Assembly: GCA_027457185.1 (NCBI GenBank)
Contig: DAIDTN010000256.1
Span: 1-7,159 of the forward strand
Source of the DNA: Burkholderiales bacterium
GTDB taxonomy: Bacteria; Pseudomonadota; Gammaproteobacteria; Burkholderiales; SG8-39
DNA: 7,159 nt
Direction of reading: 5' to 3'
In this document: positions 1 through 7,159 of the stretch, in pieces
Position numbering within the stretch: position 1 is the first letter of the stretch
Layout of the letters: each line of letters begins with the position of its first letter
The notes under the pieces: generated by a model
Told to the model about the DNA's origin: nothing
Databases searched by the model: none
What the model saw: only the letters and a program-made list of their open reading frames with translations
Made by a program: the position numbers and the translations under genes

Positions 1-1356
<1,356 letters not shown>

Positions 1357-1363
1357 CGCCGGC

Positions 1364-3262
1364 TCAGCCACGCGCTTCCACACTCTTAAACATCAGCACC
1401 GCGAGCGGCGGCAGCGTGACGGCGAGCGAGTGGGAGCGCCCGTGCGCCGCCACCGGCGCCGCCACGACGCCGCCGAGATTGCCCACGCCGCTGCCGCCGT
1501 AGAGGGTGGCATCGCTGTTCGCAAGCTCACGCCAATAGCCGCCGCCCGGGACGCCGACGATGTAGTTCAGGCGCGGCACGGGCGTGAAGTTGCACACGAC
1601 CAGAACCGGCGCGCTGCCGTTGCGCGGCCGGCGCAGGAAGCTGAGCACGCTTTGCTGGCTGTCGTTGCAGTCCACCCATTCGAAACCGGACTGCTCGAAG
1701 TCGTTCTGGTAAAGCGCGGGCTCGGATCGATAGAGCCGGTTGAGGTCGGCCACCCAGCGTCGCAGCCCTTCGTGCTCGGAATACTGCAGCACGTGCCATT
1801 CCAGGCTCGACTCGTGCGTCCATTCCCGCCGCTGCCCGAATTCTCCTCCCATAAACAGGAGTTTCTTCCCCGGGTGCCCCCACATATAGCCGTAGAGCAG
1901 GCGCAGGTTGGCGAATTGCTGCCAGGAATCGCCCGGCATCTTGCCGATCAGCGCGCCCTTGCCGTGCACCACTTCGTCGTGCGACAGCGGCAGCACGAAA
2001 TTCTCGTAGAAGGCGTACCAAATCGAAAACGTGAGCTGGTCATGGTGATACTTGCGGTGAACCGGATCCTGGCTCATGTATTTGAGCGTGTCGTGCATCC
2101 AGCCCATGTTCCATTTCAGCCCGAAGCCGAGGCCGCCGAGATACACCGGCCGCGACACCATCGGCCACGAGGTCGACTCCTCGGCCATGGTTTGCACATC
2201 CGGATGATCGCGATAGACCGCCTGGTTCAGCTGGCGCAGGAACTCGACCGCCTCGATGTTCTCCCTGCCGCCGTAGCGATTCGGCACCCACTCGCCTTCC
2301 TTGCGCGCATAGTCCAGATAGAGCATCGAGGCGACGCCGTCCACCCGCAGCCCGTCCACGTGAAAGCGGTCGAGCCAGTACAGCGCGCTGGAAACCAGGA
2401 AGCCGCGCACTTCGTTGCGGCCGTAATTGAAAAGGTAGCTGGTCCATTCCGGGTGAAACCCCTGCCTCGGGTAGGCATGCTCGTACAAGGCGGTGCCGTC
2501 GAAGTACACCAGCCCGAGTTCGTCGCTGGGGAAATGCGAGGGCACCCAGTCGAGGATCACGCCGATTCCCTGCTGGTGCAGGGTATCGACCAGGTACATG
2601 AAATCTTCGGGGCTACCGTAGCGCGCGGTCGGCGCAAAATAGCCGGTGGTCTGGTAGCCCCAGGATCCGTAAAACGGGTGCTCGGTGACCGGCATCAGTT
2701 CGACGTGCGTAAACCCCATCTCGCGCACATACTCGGCGAGCGGCTGAGCCATCTCGCGGTAGCCAAGCGAGCGGTTGGCGTCCTCTGGCACACGCCGCCA
2801 CGAGCCCAGGTGCATTTCGTAAATGGACATCGGCGCAGCGAGCGCGTTGGCCTCCCGGCGCGACGCCATCCAGGCGCCATCGCCCCAGTCGTAACTCAGG
2901 CGCCACACGCGCGAGCCGGTTCGTGGCGGCGCTTCGGCAAAGAACGCGAACGGGTCGGCCTTCCGCACCTGGTAGCCGCCGACACGGGATTCGACGAAAT
3001 ATTTGTACGCCTGCCCGTGCGCGACGCCGGCCACAAACCCTTCCCACACTCCCGAACCGTCGGCGCGCCCCTGCAGCGGGTGTGCGTTGGCGTTCCAGCC
3101 ATTCCAGTCGCCGCTCGCCGCGACGCGCTGCGCGTTCGGCGCCCATACGCAGAAATGCGCGCCGGCCACGCCGGCGCGTTCGCCAAGGTGGCAGCCGAAC
3201 TTCTCGTACAACCTTGCGTGGCTGCCTTCCTTGAACAGATAGACGTCGTGGTTGGTCAACAA
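1364..3262 (-). CDS. glgB: 1,4-alpha-glucan branching enzyme, short form
   Basis: This cytoplasmic enzyme cuts alpha-1,4 glucan chains and re-attaches the pieces as alpha-1,6 branches in glycogen or GlgE-type glucan. The 632-residue product has one N-terminal CBM48/beta-sandwich module (about 15-110, with FCVWAPNAQRV and GDWNGW), a GH13 barrel, and an all-beta C-terminal domain (about 520-632). Catalytic motifs are DWVPSHF (238-244), DGLRVDGVASMLYLDY with nucleophile D308, MAEEST with acid/base E361, and LSHDEVVHGK with D429. The spacings D308-E361 (53) and D308-D429 (121) equal those I recall for E. coli GlgB (D405, E458, D526). At about 730 residues the E. coli enzyme has an extra N-terminal module that is absent here. 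The start is TTG at 3262, followed by a second TTG, and is chosen because AGGAGA lies 7 bases upstream. treS follows after 7 bases, consistent with a glucan/trehalose operon. Confidence 0.97.
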   Translation of the reverse strand: MLTNHDVYLFKEGSHARLYEKFGCHLGERAGVAGAHFCVWAPNAQRVAASGDWNGWNANAHPLQGRADGSGVWEGFVAGVAHGQAYKYFVESRVGGYQVRKADPFAFFAEAPPRTGSRVWRLSYDWGDGAWMASRREANALAAPMSIYEMHLGSWRRVPEDANRSLGYREMAQPLAEYVREMGFTHVELMPVTEHPFYGSWGYQTTGYFAPTARYGSPEDFMYLVDTLHQQGIGVILDWVPSHFPSDELGLVYFDGTALYEHAYPRQGFHPEWTSYLFNYGRNEVRGFLVSSALYWLDRFHVDGLRVDGVASMLYLDYARKEGEWVPNRYGGRENIEAVEFLRQLNQAVYRDHPDVQTMAEESTSWPMVSRPVYLGGLGFGLKWNMGWMHDTLKYMSQDPVHRKYHHDQLTFSIWYAFYENFVLPLSHDEVVHGKGALIGKMPGDSWQQFANLRLLYGYMWGHPGKKLLFMGGEFGQRREWTHESSLEWHVLQYSEHEGLRRWVADLNRLYRSEPALYQNDFEQSGFEWVDCNDSQQSVLSFLRRPRNGSAPVLVVCNFTPVPRLNYIVGVPGGGYWRELANSDATLYGGSGVGNLGGVVAAPVAAHGRSHSLAVTLPPLAVLMFKSVEARG

Positions 3263-3268
3263 GATTGT

Positions 3269-3274
3269 TCTCCT
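3269..3274 (-). promoter_or_regulatory. Ribosome binding site deciding the TTG start of glgB
   Basis: On the minus strand AGGAGA lies with 7 bases between its last G and the TTG at 3262. No ATG or GTG in the glgB frame is better placed, so this site is what fixes the rare TTG start. Confidence 0.75.
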
Positions 3275-3279
3275 ATCGG

Positions 3280-3309
3280 ATTACCGCCGGCGCCAACGCC
3301 CTGCGGCAA
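3280..3309 (-). promoter_or_regulatory. Possible weak sigma-70 promoter upstream of glgB
   Basis: In the 87-base gap between the ABM gene and glgB, the minus strand reads TTGCCG (3309-3304), an 18-base spacer, then GGTAAT (3285-3280). Each hexamer matches the consensus at 4 of 6 positions. Transcription would begin only some 15 bases before the start codon, just upstream of the ribosome binding site. The match is no better than chance may give, so glgB could equally be read from a promoter further upstream. Confidence 0.2.
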
Positions 3310-3349
3310 ACCGCCGAACGGAAATACCGATCGACCCCGGCGGGGCCGG

Positions 3350-3697
3350 CTAGCTCTCGTGCGCCTTGCGGCTGTCGGCAGGCGCCTCGGCGCGCTCGCT
3401 CATGCCGTAGTCGCGCAGGACGCTGGCCACGCGCAGGCGGTAATCGGCAAACACGCCGTTGCGGCCGCGCGCCTGCGCCAGACGGTGGCCTTCGACGCGG
3501 CGCCAGCTTTTTACCGCTTCCTCGTCGCGCCAGTACGATAGCGACAGCAGCTTGCCTTCATTGGTCAGGCTGGCGATGCGCTCGATCTAAATGAACCCGG
3601 CCTGCTTCTCCAGCTGCGGCCGCAGCGCGGCGGCAAGGTCCAGGTACTCCTGCTTGCGCCCGGGCGCTGGAATCACTTCGAAAATGACGGCGATCAT
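3350..3697 (-). pseudogene. Antibiotic biosynthesis monooxygenase (ABM) family protein, interrupted by an in-frame TAG
   Basis: The gene starts with ATG 3697 (GAAAGG 7 bases upstream) and reads MIAVIFEVIPAPGRKQEYLD onward for 36 codons, then meets TAG at 3589-3587. The same frame stays open for 78 more codons (IERIASLTNEGKLLSLSYW, then WRRVEGHR, then FADYRLRVASVLRDYGM) to a second TAG at 3350. Without the internal stop it would encode 115 residues, close to the usual length of this dimeric alpha+beta barrel family. From memory, relatives read GFISIER here, so one base change (TCG to TAG) explains the break. W65 and H71 sit roughly where ABM-fold heme monooxygenases of the IsdG type have catalytic Trp and His, but no Asn matching their N-terminal one is seen, so the substrate is unknown. 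There is no in-frame ATG soon after the stop for restart. It lies 32 bases after hemY and is probably co-transcribed with it. A sequencing error is possible. Confidence 0.8.
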
Positions 3698-3729
3698 GCG
3701 TTTACCTTTCGCGTGGATTGAGGGCGGCG

Positions 3730-4902
3730 CTATTGCGGCAACGTCGCATCGGCGCTGGCGCGGTAATGCCGGTTGGCATCCTCGGGCTTTCCGATGCGAT
3801 CGAACAGCTGCGCCAGCGCGACGTGGGCACCGCGGCTGGGTTGTGCCGACAGGCTCGCCTGCAGGTAGCTTTGCGCCTTGCCCCACAGCTCCTGCTGCAG
3901 GCACAGGCGCCCCAGCGTCAGCAGCAGCGCACGCTCGTGCGGCCGCGACTTCAGCCAGTTCTCCGCGCGCTCGGTCTGCGCCAATGCATCGGTACCCAGG
4001 CACTCGCCGTAGAGCAAGATCAGATCTTCGCTCCATTGGGCGTCCAGCGCCGCAGCGATGATCTCGTGCGCGCGGCGGCAGTCCCCGAGCGCGATGAACA
4101 GCTGCGCCGCAGTGCGGGCGACACGCGCGTCGAGCCGGTCCTCGGTCTGCTGCCAGCACTGCGCGAGTCCGTTCGCATCCCCCGCCTGCTGGCGCAGCGC
4201 CTCGATCTGGGCGGTAATCCGCAGTTGCGTCGCCACCACCTCGGTCAGCGCGCCGCGCTTGCCCAGGGCCGCAGCCAGGCGCCGCACCTCGCCCCAATGG
4301 CCCAGGCGCTGGTGCGCCTTCATCAGCATGCGCTGCGTGGCAATGCGCTTGCCTCCGCTTGCGGACAGTTCGCGCAATACGCTGAGCGCATCGTTATAGC
4401 GGCGATCGTCGAGCAGCAAGCTCGCCTGCACCGCAAGCCGGGCCTGGCGCGCATCCGCACCGCCGCTCTCGGCGCGCGCCAGCCAACGGTCGCGCCGCTC
4501 GATCTCGCGCATTTCGCCCGCGGCGCGCGCCGCTATCAGCGCGCTCAATGCCGGCGCCTGCCCCAACTCGTACGCGTCACCAGCCGACTTCTCGGCGCGA
4601 GTGTAGCGCCCCTCGAACAGGGCCTGCAGCCCGGCGAGCAGCGCGGCGCGTCCTTTCGCGTCGCGGCGGCGCGCGCGAAAATTGCGCACATGCAGCGGCA
4701 GGCGCAGCGTGTGCACGACCAGTCGCAACAGCAGATAACCCAGCGTGAACCCGGCGAGCCCGAGCAGGATGGCGAAATTGAGCGACAGTTCGGCGCGGTA
4801 AGGCGGGAACACCAGAATGGCATAACCGTTGTTCAGATGCGCGGCGAGCGACAAACCCACCGCCAGGCCAAATACCGCCAGCACCCACATCAGGCCGCGC
4901 AT
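3730..4902 (-). CDS. hemY: HemY, inner-membrane TPR protein of the heme operon
   Basis: This is the proteobacterial HemY of the hemCDXY operon, a membrane-anchored protein with a large TPR region. It is unrelated to the protoporphyrinogen oxidase called HemY in Bacillus. Its biochemical role is not settled, and it is thought to assist or organise porphyrin synthesis at the membrane. The 390-residue product has two membrane helices (about 5-21 and 42-62) with the HemY_N stretch between and after them (PPYRAELSLNFAILL). A basic patch follows (RNFRARRR, 73-80). The rest is alpha-helical with TPR-like repeats, clearest at about 90-115 and 320-385. The length is normal for the family. ATG 4902 lies 21 bases after the hemX stop with GGAG 6 bases upstream. 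A second in-frame ATG 12 bases on is a less favoured alternative. The stop is TAG. Confidence 0.95.
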   Translation of the reverse strand: MRGLMWVLAVFGLAVGLSLAAHLNNGYAILVFPPYRAELSLNFAILLGLAGFTLGYLLLRLVVHTLRLPLHVRNFRARRRDAKGRAALLAGLQALFEGRYTRAEKSAGDAYELGQAPALSALIAARAAGEMREIERRDRWLARAESGGADARQARLAVQASLLLDDRRYNDALSVLRELSASGGKRIATQRMLMKAHQRLGHWGEVRRLAAALGKRGALTEVVATQLRITAQIEALRQQAGDANGLAQCWQQTEDRLDARVARTAAQLFIALGDCRRAHEIIAAALDAQWSEDLILLYGECLGTDALAQTERAENWLKSRPHERALLLTLGRLCLQQELWGKAQSYLQASLSAQPSRGAHVALAQLFDRIGKPEDANRHYRASADATLPQ

Positions 4903-4923
4903 CCTAGGCTCCGCCCGCCGCGC

Positions 4924-6018
4924 TCACCGCACGCCCTTTGCGCCGGGCACCTTGAAATTGCGCACCGCCGCCAGGCTGTCGGCAATCGTCGGCAATTCGA
5001 TGTCGATGCTGCTCGCATCGAGTTCCTTCAGGCTTGTCATCGCCGCAGCGGTGGTCTTGGCGCGCGTGTCGTAGTATCGCGTCATCCATGCGCGGGCGGT
5101 TTGCAGGTCCGCGTGGAATCGCGCCGGGTCGCGCGCCAGCAGCGCCATGCGCGCATCGAGCAGGCGCAGCTGGAGATTCTGGCGCAGGAAAAAGGACTGC
5201 GTCGGCGACAGCAGCGCCGCGTCGGGCTGGTCCATGACGCGGATGCGCACCAGCTGTTTCATTTCGTTCATCACCTCGACCAGCACGCGCTCCCAGACGC
5301 CGCGCGCGCCCGCCGGCACCACCGCCTTGGGCGCCGCTTGCGTGCGCTCGTCGAAACGCAGCGGCAGGGTATCGACGCCGGCGATCAGGCGGTCCAGGCG
5401 CAGCGCCATGCGCGTGATATCCAGATTGGGCGCGGCTTTCAGACGTTCGATGTCGCGGTTGAGCACGCGCCGAAGCGGAATGAACTGCGGCCGTTCCGAG
5501 CGCGCCAGGCGCCCCTCGGCGGTGCGCAGCGCCAGCAGCGCCGCCTGCACGTTGCCGGAGAGCTGCAGTTGCTGCGAGGCCAGGGTGAGCATCTGTTCGA
5601 TCTCGGACAGCGCCCATTCGTCGTGGCTGCGCGACAGTTCCTGGTACAAAGCCTCCAGCGCCACTTGCTGGCTTTGCGACTCGGCCACCTTGTTCTCGAG
5701 CACGCTCAGCTTGACCTGTGCCTCGCGCGTGCCTTCGAACGCCTGTTTCGCCAGCACCGCGCTTTCGGCGACAGCGGTATCGCTGGCGCGCAAGCGCCGG
5801 CCCAGCTCCACGCGAATGACATCGATCTGGCTGCGGGTGTCGTACCACTGCCAGCAGACCACGACAATCGCGGCGAGCAGCACCAGCGTCACCGGCATGC
5901 GCCAACTGCGCGCCGGCGATTCGCGCTCGCTGCGGCCGCTGGGCTCCTCCGGCTGCGCGGCCCCTATCGGCTCCGCAGCGGGCTTGACGGGGTCGGCATC
6001 GTTTTCGTTCATCGGCAT
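4924..6018 (-). CDS. hemX: HemX, membrane-anchored heme operon protein
   Basis: This is the HemX family protein of proteobacterial heme operons, often labelled 'putative uroporphyrin-III C-methyltransferase', although it has no SAM-binding methyltransferase fold. Its function is unproven, and a scaffold or regulatory role with HemY is the usual view. From ATG 6018 it has 364 residues: a hydrophilic acidic/proline-rich cytoplasmic head (1-40), one membrane helix (41-57, MPVTLVLLAAIVVVCWQ), a coiled-coil-like region (about 62-125), then the periplasmic HemX core with the family hallmark EWALSEIEQMLTLASQQLQL (134-153) and LLALRTAEGRLA (161-172). The start is uncertain. ATG 6018 and ATG 6012 both lack a Shine-Dalgarno, and the frame remains open upstream to a TTG at 6051 inside hemD. 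Coupling to hemD translation, 19 bases away, is likely. Confidence 0.92.
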   Translation of the reverse strand: MPMNENDADPVKPAAEPIGAAQPEEPSGRSERESPARSWRMPVTLVLLAAIVVVCWQWYDTRSQIDVIRVELGRRLRASDTAVAESAVLAKQAFEGTREAQVKLSVLENKVAESQSQQVALEALYQELSRSHDEWALSEIEQMLTLASQQLQLSGNVQAALLALRTAEGRLARSERPQFIPLRRVLNRDIERLKAAPNLDITRMALRLDRLIAGVDTLPLRFDERTQAAPKAVVPAGARGVWERVLVEVMNEMKQLVRIRVMDQPDAALLSPTQSFFLRQNLQLRLLDARMALLARDPARFHADLQTARAWMTRYYDTRAKTTAAAMTSLKELDASSIDIELPTIADSLAAVRNFKVPGAKGVR

Positions 6019-6037
6019 CGGACAGAGAATACGGAGT

Positions 6038-6811
6038 TCACACTTTAGCAAAAAAAGCCGCTAGTCCCGCGACCAGGCCTTCGTCGCCCGGACCGGTCAG
6101 TACCACGGTGCGCACGCCCAATGCGCGCGCCGCGGCGGCGATGCGCTCGTGCGGCGCGAACAGGGGCGTGTCCTCCAGGCACCTTCGCCCCGTCTCGCCC
6201 AGCATCTCGTGCAGGTTGGCCAGACCCTCGCTCGAGGTCACGGTGAACGCAGCCAGCCCGCATTGCGCGCACAAGGCGAGCAGCGGCGCGGCATCGGCAC
6301 GCGGCCGGCCGCGGCGATAGCATTCGGCGTATTCGACCGCGGCACCACGCGCGGCGAGCGCCTCGCCGAGCAGCTCGCGCCCGCCTTCACCGCGGAAAAT
6401 CACCACGCGCTTGCCTTCGAGCCGCTTCAACTCGGGCAGATCGAGCAAGCCTTCGCTGTCGAATCGCGCGCTCGGCGCAATCACCGCCGCAAAACCGTGA
6501 CGCTGCAGTTCGCGCTCGCTGCCGCGGCCGACTGTGGCGACGCGCAATCCGGCGGGCCAGGCGCGCCGATTTTCCACCAGAGCCAGCGCCTTTTCCACCG
6601 CATTGGCGCTGATGAAAATAGCCAGGTCGAAGGCATCCAGGCGCTCGATCAGCGCCAGCGCCGGCCGCAGGTCCGCCGCATCGAGAATCTCCAGCGCGGG
6701 AAACAGCACCGGCTCGCCGCCGGCAGCGCGTATCAGCGCGGCCATGTGCGCCGCCTGCGCGGCGGGCCGCGTCACCACGACGCGGCGCCCCGCAAGGGCG
6801 GGCGCGCTCAT
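6038..6811 (-). CDS. hemD: Uroporphyrinogen-III synthase
   Basis: The enzyme closes and inverts ring D of hydroxymethylbilane to give uroporphyrinogen III, the branch point to heme, siroheme and cobalamin. The product has 257 residues, normal for the family. It shows the two-lobed HemD pattern: VVVTRP at 11-16, FDLAIFISANAVEKAL at 61-76, VGRGSE at 94-99 and SEGLLDLPEL at 119-128 in the first part. FRGEGGRELL at 139-148, ECYRR at 163-167 (with the conserved Tyr165) and TVTSSEGLANL at 190-200 follow. ATG 6811 overlaps the hemC stop in an ATGA junction, which decides the start and suggests translational coupling, as no strong ribosome binding site is visible. The 3' end carries a T7 run encoding Phe-Phe (see separate entry). 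Confidence 0.96.
   Translation of the reverse strand: MSAPALAGRRVVVTRPAAQAAHMAALIRAAGGEPVLFPALEILDAADLRPALALIERLDAFDLAIFISANAVEKALALVENRRAWPAGLRVATVGRGSERELQRHGFAAVIAPSARFDSEGLLDLPELKRLEGKRVVIFRGEGGRELLGEALAARGAAVEYAECYRRGRPRADAAPLLALCAQCGLAAFTVTSSEGLANLHEMLGETGRRCLEDTPLFAPHERIAAAARALGVRTVVLTGPGDEGLVAGLAAFFAKV
6050..6056 (-). other. T7 homopolymer at the 3' end of hemD, possible slippage site
   Basis: On the minus strand the hemD end reads GCT TTT TTT GCT AAA GTG TGA. The T7 run stands out in this GC-rich setting. Loss of one T, or a +1 shift, moves reading into the hemX frame, which is open from here through the hemX ATG codons. That would produce a continuous HemD-HemX polypeptide. Whether slippage happens cannot be told from sequence. 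The run may also be a homopolymer miscall. Confidence 0.35.
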
Positions 6812-7159
6812 AGGAGCGCGGCGAGGATGCGGTCGGCGCCTTGCGCGCGCAATTCGCCGGCGAGACGCAGGCCCAGTTCCTCGGGCGCTCCGGAGGGGCC
6901 GGTAACCTCCGCCCTTACCACGGTCTTGCCGTCGGGGTTTGCCACCAGCCCGCGCAACTCTATGATCGCGCCGCTGACGCGCGCGTAGGCGGCAAGCGGC
7001 AGCTGGCAGCTGCCGCCCAGCGCCCGGCTCACCGCACGCTCGGCGCGCACCGCGAGCTCGGGGGCGCGGTGGTTAAGGGCGGCCAGGCTCGCGGCGATGT
7101 CGCCGCGCTCGGCGCGATATTCGATCGCGAGCGCGCCCTGCCCTGCCGCGGGCAGGCTC
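6808..7159 (-). CDS. hemC: Hydroxymethylbilane synthase (porphobilinogen deaminase), C-terminal part, enters from the right edge
   Basis: The enzyme condenses four porphobilinogen molecules into hydroxymethylbilane in the cytoplasm, the step just before HemD. Only the last 116 codons are inside, in the frame whose first full codon starts at 7158. The fragment opens with SLPAAGQGALAIEYR, matching the conserved PAxGQGALxIE motif, and continues to RALGGSCQLPLAAYARV. The cysteine there (codon 7008-7006) is the residue that carries the dipyrromethane cofactor (Cys242 in E. coli). The remaining C-terminal domain (GRxxR-like AELRAQGADRILAALL end) is normal. The catalytic Asp and the start lie outside. 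The TGA stop overlaps the hemD ATG by 4 bases. A GTG at 7050 is an internal valine, not a start. Confidence 0.95.
   Translation of the reverse strand, partial: SLPAAGQGALAIEYRAERGDIAASLAALNHRAPELAVRAERAVSRALGGSCQLPLAAYARVSGAIIELRGLVANPDGKTVVRAEVTGPSGAPEELGLRLAGELRAQGADRILAALL

Noticed and set aside
3301..3313. Small inverted repeat GCGG-TTTG-CCGC (minus strand) before glgB as an operator or terminator
   Set aside because: Four-base arms are expected by chance in sequence this rich in G and C, and no U run follows.
3333..3347. GC hairpin just after the ABM gene (CCCC/GGGG stem, 3-base loop) as a terminator
   Set aside because: The stem is only about four to six pairs and is not followed by a run of U, so it does not qualify as a rho-independent terminator.
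3587..4297. A 236-codon minus-strand frame ending at the ABM amber codon
   Set aside because: Only its last 36 codons, from ATG 3697 with its own ribosome binding site, are gene-like. The part before that overlaps hemY out of frame and is Gly/Ala/Arg-rich noise.
3718..6048. A 776-codon open frame on the plus strand, opposite hemY and hemX
   Set aside because: The minus-strand genes have membrane helices and family motifs, while this frame is Gln/Arg/Ala-rich low-information sequence typical of a GC-driven shadow.

Overview
The window is a GC-rich stretch of bacterial chromosome in which every gene I can support lies on the minus strand, so transcription runs from base 7159 towards base 1. 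Gene content, high GC, and a hemC-hemD-hemX-hemY cluster point to a proteobacterium. It is most likely a betaproteobacterium or a close gammaproteobacterial relative. This is inferred from gene order and family knowledge, not from a taxonomic marker.

The right half (about 7159 to 3730) is a heme-biosynthesis operon. It holds the C-terminal end of hemC (hydroxymethylbilane synthase, including the cofactor-binding cysteine), complete hemD (uroporphyrinogen-III synthase), hemX and hemY. HemC and HemD catalyse consecutive steps from porphobilinogen to uroporphyrinogen III. HemX and HemY are membrane-anchored accessory proteins encoded with them. hemC and hemD overlap by 4 bases. hemD/hemX and hemX/hemY are separated by about 20 bases, so the four genes look co-transcribed and partly translationally coupled. 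A T7 run at the end of hemD lies where loss of one base would join hemD to the hemX frame.

In the middle (3697 to 3350) is a small gene of the antibiotic-biosynthesis-monooxygenase (ABM) fold family. It is interrupted by a single in-frame TAG at codon 37, while the remaining 78 codons are open and well conserved in character. It is annotated as a pseudogene, with sequencing error or readthrough as alternatives.

The left half holds two genes of alpha-glucan and trehalose metabolism. glgB (glycogen branching enzyme, short form, TTG start with a good ribosome binding site) is followed after 7 bases by the N-terminal 452 codons of treS (trehalose synthase), which runs off the left edge. These are two of the enzymes of the GlgE pathway (trehalose to maltose to maltose-1-phosphate to linear glucan to branched glucan). 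glgE and the maltokinase are not in the window.

No gap between genes exceeds about 90 bases. There are no RNA genes, mobile elements, CRISPR arrays or large repeats that I can see. I found no convincing new multi-gene system. The window is largely housekeeping, and the two places worth a second look are the amber codon in the ABM gene and the hemD/hemX junction.
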